The position numbers and the translations under genes are program-made. Of a stretch of 64,000 nucleotides of DNA, positions 58,334 to 64,000 are shown piece after piece. The notes beneath the pieces are model-generated. The model was not told the origin of the DNA, ran no database searches, and saw only the letters and a list, made by a program, of their open reading frames with translations. This DNA is from Candidatus Micrarchaeota archaeon RBG_16_49_10 (lineage in GTDB: Archaea > Aenigmatarchaeota > Aenigmatarchaeia > CG10238-14), in contig MFRS01000003.1 of the NCBI GenBank assembly GCA_001784635.1, forward strand, positions 127,781 to 191,780, written 5' to 3'. Each line of letters starts with the position of its first letter. Position 1 is the stretch's first letter.

Positions 58334-59269
58334 TTATTCCAAAAATTCGACATCGTCCACAATACCGTCCCCGTCAACATCAACCCCCCTGACAACGCTG
58401 CCTATAATTTTTTTGTTGAGGGAATTGCCTTCCATGATTTTTTTCGTGTACTTCATCAGCGCAATCACGCCTGCCAAAGACCCAGTGAACCCCTTACCAG
58501 CAACAACAAGTATCTCCTTCCCTTCTTTGAAAGGGCTTGCTATCCTCGTCACAAACCCTATATACTTGTCCCTGTAGGTGCTCCTTGAGATGCTCGACAC
58601 TATGTTCCAGTCCTTCAGCTCCTCCGAGTAGTCGAAGTATATCGGGAGATTCTGGTTCACCTTTTCTGTGACCATGTTGGCCTTTGGCCCGCCAATCAGT
58701 ATCAGGTTGTTCTTCAAGTCAGCCTCTTTGGTCTGTGTGTCGAGTTTGTAGATCGGTAGCTCTATGTCTTTCAGGAACTTGCCGAAGAACATCGATAGGT
58801 TTATCACACAATAGCCGTCGGACGAAGGGCATTTGTACTTCCCGTGCAGATCCGGGCTCCCGATTATTATCAGGGAATTTAGTTTCTGGTTCTCGATGAA
58901 GGGTTTCAGGAATTTGAGCTCGGGGACTTTAGTCTTGAAGTCGTTGATCGCCTCACCGTCATGTATCTTGAACGAGACTGTCGGTGAGACCAGGGAATAT
59001 ATTTTGGCGGTTGCCCCAACCCTCTCCTCAACCCTGTCTACCCTAATTATCCCTACGGCCTCCAATTTCCTTATGTGGTAATATATCTTCTGCTCATGCT
59101 CCTTCAGCCTCCTCGCTATGTCCATAGCGCACATAGGGTACTTGGCTAGTTCCTTCAAGATTTTGTGGCTAAGGTCGCTTGACATGACTGAAAGCGCCTT
59201 TGGGGTTTTCATCAGCAGGGTCTCGTACGCCTGCTGGCCGTTTTCCGAATCGTCGACGTAGAATTTCAT
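58334..59269 (-). CDS. ArsR-type HTH protein with S-layer-like C-terminal domain
   Basis: A 311-residue protein without a signal peptide. Residues 30-95 form a winged HTH (SSDLSHKILKELAKYPMCAMDIARRLKEHEQKIYYHIRKLEAVGII). The remainder resembles the archaeal S-layer/cell-surface homology type: LILIGGPKANMVTEKVNQNLPIYFDY, then EILVVAGKGFTGSLAGVIALM and a C-terminal EF-hand-like DVDGDGIVDD. Putting a DNA-binding head on such a domain is unusual outside archaea. It is probably a regulator of surface genes, which is inference. Confidence 0.8.
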   Translation of the reverse strand: MKFYVDDSENGQQAYETLLMKTPKALSVMSSDLSHKILKELAKYPMCAMDIARRLKEHEQKIYYHIRKLEAVGIIRVDRVEERVGATAKIYSLVSPTVSFKIHDGEAINDFKTKVPELKFLKPFIENQKLNSLIIIGSPDLHGKYKCPSSDGYCVINLSMFFGKFLKDIELPIYKLDTQTKEADLKNNLILIGGPKANMVTEKVNQNLPIYFDYSEELKDWNIVSSISRSTYRDKYIGFVTRIASPFKEGKEILVVAGKGFTGSLAGVIALMKYTKKIMEGNSLNKKIIGSVVRGVDVDGDGIVDDVEFLE

Positions 59270-59379
59270 ACGTTATAAAATGAATTTTAACATTAAAATA
59301 CTTTTTTTATATGTTATGCCTTAATTTAGCTTTATTTGAACTCTTCGTTTTCACGGTTTAAAAGTGGTTTTTAGGCTTG

Positions 59380-59500
59380 TTTTTTATATCTGGATGCCAA
59401 ATAAGATTACAGGGAAGAGAAGGAGGCAAACCCCCAAGAGGTCATCTTAAGTGTAAATTTGCGCCTCCGACCCCGGCCCACTTTTTCTTTTTTTCTGAAA
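59380..59500 (+). ncRNA. Candidate structured RNA, unknown
   Basis: In the gap between argS and the HTH gene, TTTTTTATATC (about 59380) could be a TATA element. The downstream GGAGGCAAA (59422-59430) pairs with TTTGCGCCTCC (59458-59468), with a two-base bulge. An inner AAGA/TCTT hairpin and a T-rich end (59482-59495) follow. It is not a tRNA. No known RNA family is recognised, so this is a weak candidate. Confidence 0.25.
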
Positions 59501-59503
59501 GAT

Positions 59504-61318
59504 TCACATGATTTCCGGAGTCTCTATTCCCAAGAGGTCAAGACAATTCTTCAGCGTCACTTTGAAGGCCTCTGTCAGCGTGAGCCTGAAGTCCCTAAGT
59601 TCCCCTTCCGATTTTATGACAGGGCACGCATGGTAGAATGTACTGAAAGTCTCGGCCAGGTCATATGCATAATCCGCAATCAGATTGGGCTTGTACTCGA
59701 CGGTCGATTTTCCCACAACCTCCGGGAAACCCACCAGCTTCTTCACAAGCATGCCTTCCTCCGGAGCAAGGTTATCCACCTTAAAAATCTTCTTGAAGCT
59801 ACCTGCCTTTTCGAGAATTTTACCCGCTCTAACATGCGCATACTGGAGATAAGGACTGGAATCCCCTTCAAAGGATAGTGACTCCTCAACATCGAACGAA
59901 ATTTCTTTCGTTGTGCTTATTTTCAACATAGAGTATTTTACTGCCCCTATGGCCACCATCTCAGAAATCTTATCCATCTCCTTTTCAGAGTAGCCCCTGT
60001 CTTTCAAAACTCCTTTAAGTTTGCTCTTCGCCTCGTTCATTATGTCCTCGGCCACGACAACATTCCCCAGTCTCGATGACATCTTCCCTTCCTTCAGCCT
60101 TACCCATCCATACACCAGATGGAACTGCCTGTCCTTGAATTTTTGCGGATCCAACAACTCCTCAACCTTGAAGGTAACCTTGAAGAAGCTCGACTGCTCT
60201 GGCCCGACCACATGCAAACACTTCTCTATCTTGCCGAACTCCGAGAATTCCATCTGCGCTAGCTTCAGCTCTTTGGCCTCGTATGTAGGTAGCCCCATGT
60301 TGTTCACAAAAACCCTCTTATCTAACCCGTACGGCTCCCCGTCAAATATTATGGCCCCCTCGCTTTTTTTGAGAACGCCCTTTCTCTCAGCCTCGTTCGC
60401 AAGGTCAACACCGGCCAGGCACTCGCTTTCGAAGTAATAACGGTCGAAGTGGCTGTAGACCCTTCTGTACACCTTCTCAAAATGCTCAAGGCTCCATAAT
60501 CTAGTCCTTTTCCAAATCATGTAAACCTTGTCGATGTCCACACCCTTCCCCTGGACGAACTTCAAATAATCGGTCGAACCGGGCTCAAGGCCCCTCTCCT
60601 CCTTGTTGAACCTCTGGGCCGAGGCATAGACGAGGGAGTTCATATCATTTATCGCGGACTTCGCCTTGTCGTTCTCCTCGTAAGCCTTGCTGCCCGCCGC
60701 ATAACACTTGCCCAGAAAGGCCATTTTTTCCTCTATTGTTTTGAGGCCGTTCAGGACTTCCTCATAATTTTCCGTGTTCAGTATTCCGTACAGGCATTTC
60801 GCTATATGGAGGCCCACATCCCCCTGGTAGTTCACCCTTATCACCTCATGGCCGGTGAACTCAAAAATCCTGACCATGGCCTCGCCTATCGATATGTTCC
60901 TTAGATGCCCTATATGGAAGAGCTTGTGGGTGTTGGGGTGCGCGAATTCCACCATGTATTTCTTCCCCTTTCCCATATCGGACGAGCCGTAATGGTTTTT
61001 CTTATTCAGGATTTCCTTCAGGGTCATTTGGGACAGCTTCCCAAGGGACAGATAGAAGTTTATGTACCCGCCTTTGACAGCCACCCTTTCAATGACCGAG
61101 CCCTTCGGGACTTTAATCCCGTTGGCAATCTCCTGGGCTATGTGGTTCGGGGACTTCTTCAACTCCTTCGAGAGCGAGAATGAGATGTTGCATGCTATGT
61201 CGCCCATCTCAGGGTTCGGTGGCACCTCGAGCGTGCTGGCGATGTCGCGCGACTCGATAAGATCGATGCCTTCCAGAACCCCAACTATTTCGGACTTTAT
61301 CATTTCGTTTATGGTCAT
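59504..61318 (-). CDS. argS: Arginyl-tRNA synthetase
   Basis: A 604-residue class I synthetase: N-terminal Add-1 domain (1-100), a PNTHKLFHIGHLRN motif (HIGH), KMSSRLGN (KMSKS equivalent) and a C-terminal anticodon-binding helical domain ending LKNCLDLLGIETPEIM. Length and motif order are typical of archaeal ArgS. No tRNA-Arg is encoded in the window. It is one gene downstream of a carotenoid-type membrane protein. Confidence 0.97.
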   Translation of the reverse strand: MTINEMIKSEIVGVLEGIDLIESRDIASTLEVPPNPEMGDIACNISFSLSKELKKSPNHIAQEIANGIKVPKGSVIERVAVKGGYINFYLSLGKLSQMTLKEILNKKNHYGSSDMGKGKKYMVEFAHPNTHKLFHIGHLRNISIGEAMVRIFEFTGHEVIRVNYQGDVGLHIAKCLYGILNTENYEEVLNGLKTIEEKMAFLGKCYAAGSKAYEENDKAKSAINDMNSLVYASAQRFNKEERGLEPGSTDYLKFVQGKGVDIDKVYMIWKRTRLWSLEHFEKVYRRVYSHFDRYYFESECLAGVDLANEAERKGVLKKSEGAIIFDGEPYGLDKRVFVNNMGLPTYEAKELKLAQMEFSEFGKIEKCLHVVGPEQSSFFKVTFKVEELLDPQKFKDRQFHLVYGWVRLKEGKMSSRLGNVVVAEDIMNEAKSKLKGVLKDRGYSEKEMDKISEMVAIGAVKYSMLKISTTKEISFDVEESLSFEGDSSPYLQYAHVRAGKILEKAGSFKKIFKVDNLAPEEGMLVKKLVGFPEVVGKSTVEYKPNLIADYAYDLAETFSTFYHACPVIKSEGELRDFRLTLTEAFKVTLKNCLDLLGIETPEIM

Positions 61319-61327
61319 ACGCTCTAA

Positions 61328-62173
61328 CTATCTTTTAATTCTTGACCTTAAAATAACTAAAACCTCGACAAACACGAGGGATAGGAACGCCATTGTAAAC
61401 AAGACCCCCTCACCGTAAAAGTTTATCAGGCCGTAGAAACCGAACAGGTAAAACGGCACACGAACCAGCCAGTCTATATTTTCGCTCGTCTTCGGCTTCC
61501 CACCCTTCCTTATGAACAATAGCGATAACAATGCCAACAGAACTACAAGGAGCATTTCGTAAGACTTGGTAAGGTAGCTTGAAACTGGCTCTATAAGGGC
61601 GAAGGCTAGAAAAACCAGGAGGTAGGCTCCGAATGTCGAAAACACAAGGAGAGGGTACCTTAGCCTTTCATTCATCTTGGCGCTGGTAAGCTTCCTGTAC
61701 ATGAGGGAGAAGAAGAAAGTCACCAGGAACCATCCCATATAGTTGTTGGCGGGGACGCCGAACCACCCTTCATGGAAGCTATAACCCCTCCAATACCAGA
61801 AGCCAAACCTTATGGCGAAGACGTCGATGGCCAGATCGACCAGCAGCACCAGGAGGGCGTCTACAAAAGGTTTTGAACTTTCCTTTACACCCAGGCTGTT
61901 CGTGAGAAAATACGCCGAATAAATCAGGGAAGCCCATGAAAAAGCGACGAAAATCGGCAAATCGCCGATAAACAAATGGAAGCCTTGGCTGTAATAGTAC
62001 CCCGCAGGCTTATTCGCCGAGAGCATCATGTTCAAATTCTCGAATAGTATCGAATAGAGAAACACGATGAACAGCAGGAAAACGTATTTCTTCCCTTTTT
62101 TAAAGGCGTGGATGAGGCAGGCCATGAATATCAGAAAGGTCCCAAATTCCACCGCGAGCATCAGACTTGCCAT
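61328..62173 (-). CDS. Carotenoid-biosynthesis-type (DUF422) membrane protein
   Basis: A 281-residue protein with about seven or eight membrane helices. It has the DUF422/CruF-like features GFWYWRGYSFHEGWFGVPANNYMGW near residues 122-147, typical of bisanhydrobacterioruberin hydratase relatives, which add water to C50 carotenoids. No other carotenoid gene is visible here, so the substrate remains open. It starts 10 nt before argS. Confidence 0.82.
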   Translation of the reverse strand: MASLMLAVEFGTFLIFMACLIHAFKKGKKYVFLLFIVFLYSILFENLNMMLSANKPAGYYYSQGFHLFIGDLPIFVAFSWASLIYSAYFLTNSLGVKESSKPFVDALLVLLVDLAIDVFAIRFGFWYWRGYSFHEGWFGVPANNYMGWFLVTFFFSLMYRKLTSAKMNERLRYPLLVFSTFGAYLLVFLAFALIEPVSSYLTKSYEMLLVVLLALLSLLFIRKGGKPKTSENIDWLVRVPFYLFGFYGLINFYGEGVLFTMAFLSLVFVEVLVILRSRIKR

Positions 62174-62278
62174 ACAGAAAGAGATTTAAATTGCAACTTT
62201 TAATTATCTTTTCAATGTTCAGAAGAGAGACGCCTTAAACCTAATTCTGCTAACGTCTAGTCTTCAGAGGTGATTATC

Positions 62279-63217
62279 TTGTCTATCGTAAAAGATTTCA
62301 AGTGGCATAAGGGGACCAAAGTCTCAGGCTTAATGGAAAGCCTAGGCAGCTCTGGCTTCCAGGGCATCGAATTGAAGAGGGCGACGGACTGCATCGTCAA
62401 GATGAGGAGGGAGGGAGCTAAGATCTATCTGACCTTCACCTCCAATATGGTGACTTCAGGGCTTAGAGGGTTCTTTGCCCAGGTCGTCAGCCTCGGCATG
62501 GCCAATGTCGTGATAACCACTGTGGGCAGCATAGAGGAGGACATAATGAAGGCGATGGGTGAGAGCTTCTTCATAGGGAAGTACCACAGCGACGACGTTT
62601 CACTCCACGAAAAGGGGACCAACAGGGTCGGAAATCTTTTGATAAAGAACGAAAGCTACGAGAGGTTCGAGGCATGGACCAGGAACATGCTTGAGAAGCT
62701 TTACGCAAAGAAAAAAAGGTACTCTGTCGTTGAGCTACTAAGGGAGATAGGATTGCTCTTGGTGGACGAAGATTCCATACTCTATCAATGCTCGAAAAAC
62801 AATATCCCGATATTCTGCCCTGCAATCACTGACGGAGCCTTCGGCTTCCACCTGTTCATGTTCCAACAGGACCATCCTGATTTCATAGTGGATGTGATTC
62901 AGGATTTCAAGGGTTTGGTCTTCAGCTCGAGCTACGATGACAAGAAGGGGATAATAGCTTTGGGTGGCGGCGTATCTAAACACCATGCTATACTCGGGAC
63001 TCTCCTAAGCGGCGGGGCTGATTTCGCAGTCTACATGACCACTGCGCACGAACATTCCGGTAGCTTGAGCGGGGCGACGACCAGGGAGGCGAAGAGCTGG
63101 GGCAAGATAAAGGACGATGCCGATGCGGTTACAGTGATAGGCGATGTCAGCGTGTTCTTCCCATTGGCGATGTTCGCTGCGCTCGATATACTGTCAGAGG
63201 AAGGTTTGGTGAAATGA
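62279..63217 (+). CDS. dys: Deoxyhypusine synthase
   Basis: The enzyme transfers the aminobutyl group of spermidine to Lys39 of aIF5A. The 312-residue product has TSNMVTSG (near 55-62), the KYHSDD region, CPAITDGA and the catalytic GGGVSKHH with Lys234. Because GGTGAT (62269-62274) lies 4 nt upstream, I place the start at TTG 62279; an in-frame GTG at 62270 is part of the SD. It overlaps the decarboxylase start (ATGA), so the two are coupled. Confidence 0.96.
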   Translation: MSIVKDFKWHKGTKVSGLMESLGSSGFQGIELKRATDCIVKMRREGAKIYLTFTSNMVTSGLRGFFAQVVSLGMANVVITTVGSIEEDIMKAMGESFFIGKYHSDDVSLHEKGTNRVGNLLIKNESYERFEAWTRNMLEKLYAKKKRYSVVELLREIGLLLVDEDSILYQCSKNNIPIFCPAITDGAFGFHLFMFQQDHPDFIVDVIQDFKGLVFSSSYDDKKGIIALGGGVSKHHAILGTLLSGGADFAVYMTTAHEHSGSLSGATTREAKSWGKIKDDADAVTVIGDVSVFFPLAMFAALDILSEEGLVK

Positions 63218-64000
63218 GCGAAGCAAAGTTCATCGTGAGCAAGCCGAAAGTCCTGGAGCAGTACAAAATGTTGAGAGACTTGGCGCTAGAAGTATCCTAC
63301 AGCGTCAAGAACTTCACGGAGATTTGCTGGGTATTGGAGGACAATACAGATTCATTCTTCAGCGCGCACATGTTCCAGTCCCTGCAGTTCGTGAAAGATA
63401 TGACAAAGGTTTGGTTTTTGGCCCAGGCATGGAACCATGATTTCATCGAAAAGTTGGTTGGCATAGGAGTCAGGAATTTTGTCGTCGATAATGAGGCCGA
63501 TTTGGAACCTCTGGTAAAATATTTGGATGGTAAAAACGTTAAAATAAATCTCCTCTTGAGGATGAGGCTGAAGGAGCATACTATACACACCGGCAAGTAT
63601 TTCGTCTTCGGGATGTACTCCCACCAGATAAACGGCCTTATTCCTCAACTCAGAGACAACAAGAACATAGACAAACTTGGCATCCATTTTCACAGGAAGA
63701 CGCAGAACACGAGCGAGTGGTTCATAAAGGATGAGATATCCCAGGTTATCGCGAAAGAGACGCTTGAGAAAATAGACTTATTCAACATAGGCGGGGGAAT
63801 CCCAATAGAGTACAAGAACACATCAGGCAGCAACCTGAAGCAGATTTTTCAGAGAATAGCTGAGTTCAAGGAGTGGTTGGGGAAGGAGTACAATGTTAAA
63901 ACAATAATAGAGCCCGGCAGGTTCATAGCAGGCCCACCCACGAAGTTGGAGACCGAAGTGCTGTCTGTCCATGGGAATAACGTGATTGTCAACGCGTCAG
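63214..64000 (+). CDS. Fold-III PLP-dependent decarboxylase, 5' part (runs off window)
   Basis: The frame is open from ATG 63214 to the window end (262 codons), starting inside the deoxyhypusine synthase stop (ATGA). It matches alanine-racemase-fold decarboxylases: YSVKN with PLP Lys32, LGIHFHRKTQ, the glycine-rich NIGGGIP and IEPGRFIAGPP. The family includes diaminopimelate, ornithine, lysine/arginine and carboxynorspermidine decarboxylases. Coupling to a spermidine-using enzyme suggests polyamine synthesis. The C-terminal substrate-specificity part lies outside the window. Confidence 0.9.
   Translation, partial: MSEAKFIVSKPKVLEQYKMLRDLALEVSYSVKNFTEICWVLEDNTDSFFSAHMFQSLQFVKDMTKVWFLAQAWNHDFIEKLVGIGVRNFVVDNEADLEPLVKYLDGKNVKINLLLRMRLKEHTIHTGKYFVFGMYSHQINGLIPQLRDNKNIDKLGIHFHRKTQNTSEWFIKDEISQVIAKETLEKIDLFNIGGGIPIEYKNTSGSNLKQIFQRIAEFKEWLGKEYNVKTIIEPGRFIAGPPTKLETEVLSVHGNNVIVNAS

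Noticed and set aside
59400..59480. tRNA gene in the argS downstream gap
   Set aside because: An acceptor-like stem exists, but no anticodon stem, T arm or TTCRANT loop can be fitted on either strand.

Overview
The window is a gene-dense archaeal chromosome segment. It encodes archaeal histones, TFB, TBP, aIF5A with deoxyhypusine synthase, aIF2-beta, RFC small and large subunits, MCM, FEN1, RadA, EndoQ, AglB and a tRNA splicing endonuclease, and its tRNAs carry bulge-helix-bulge introns. Shine-Dalgarno sites are mostly GGTGAT-like, 3-6 nt before the start, and TTG or GTG starts are common. Arg AGG and Ile ATA codons dominate. Several families present (DUF63, DUF1461, DUF5667/DUF4382 surface proteins, Cys-rich single-TM proteins) are frequent in DPANN and related lineages, so I suspect such an organism, but the sequence alone does not fix the phylum.

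Layout. 1-2.4 kb: end of smc and scpA (chromosome condensation). 2.4-5.9 kb: AT-rich accessory block with a membrane protein, a B12-type radical SAM enzyme and two methyltransferases. 6.0-10.9 kb: histone, PRC-like protein, RPA, RadA, HAD hydrolase, EndoQ and tRNA-Val(CAC), a DNA maintenance block. 10.9-15 kb: lipoprotein, DUF1461 and DUF63 membrane proteins, a membrane-anchored beta-rich protein and EndA. 15-20 kb: glycosyltransferases, an SMR-type flippase-like protein, a FAD oxidoreductase, a GT-C enzyme and tRNA-Phe. 20-23 kb: uS15 and eS1, S2P-like protease, EamA protein. 23-24.9 kb: two small cassettes bounded by copies of the 3' end of tRNA-Leu, one with a toxin-antitoxin pair, the other flanked by inverted repeats. 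24.9-26.7 kb: tRNA cluster (Glu, Val, Ser) with a LAGLIDADG endonuclease gene between two intron-bearing tRNAs. 26.8-43.6 kb: core information-processing region (PRC, PqqD-like, aIF5A, histone, TFB, Nudix, Fap7, RfcS, RfcL, DUF424, histone-fold protein, aIF2-beta, RPA-like, MCM, TBP, PD-(D/E)XK nuclease, RNase HII, AbrB-PhoU regulator, HAD, FEN1). 44-57 kb: surface and N-glycosylation region (methyltransferase, GT4, AglB, a deacetylase/ATP-grasp/PHP operon, a 1362-residue sequon-rich exoprotein and a Thr-tailed DUF4382 protein). 57-64 kb: TrmB regulator and divergent partner, HTH/S-layer-like protein, ArgS, carotenoid-type membrane protein, deoxyhypusine synthase and the start of a PLP decarboxylase.

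The most interesting theme is tRNA processing. Three of the six tRNAs have very short introns (10, 22 and 23 nt), two at non-canonical positions (D-loop and variable loop), each with recognisable BHB geometry. The window's own EndA lacks the expected catalytic lysine. A free-standing LAGLIDADG gene lies between the two tRNAs with non-canonical introns and ends inside one of them. A second theme is the pair of tRNA-Leu-derived cassettes. No rRNA, CRISPR array or IS transposase was seen, and no stretch longer than about 300 bases lacks a gene.
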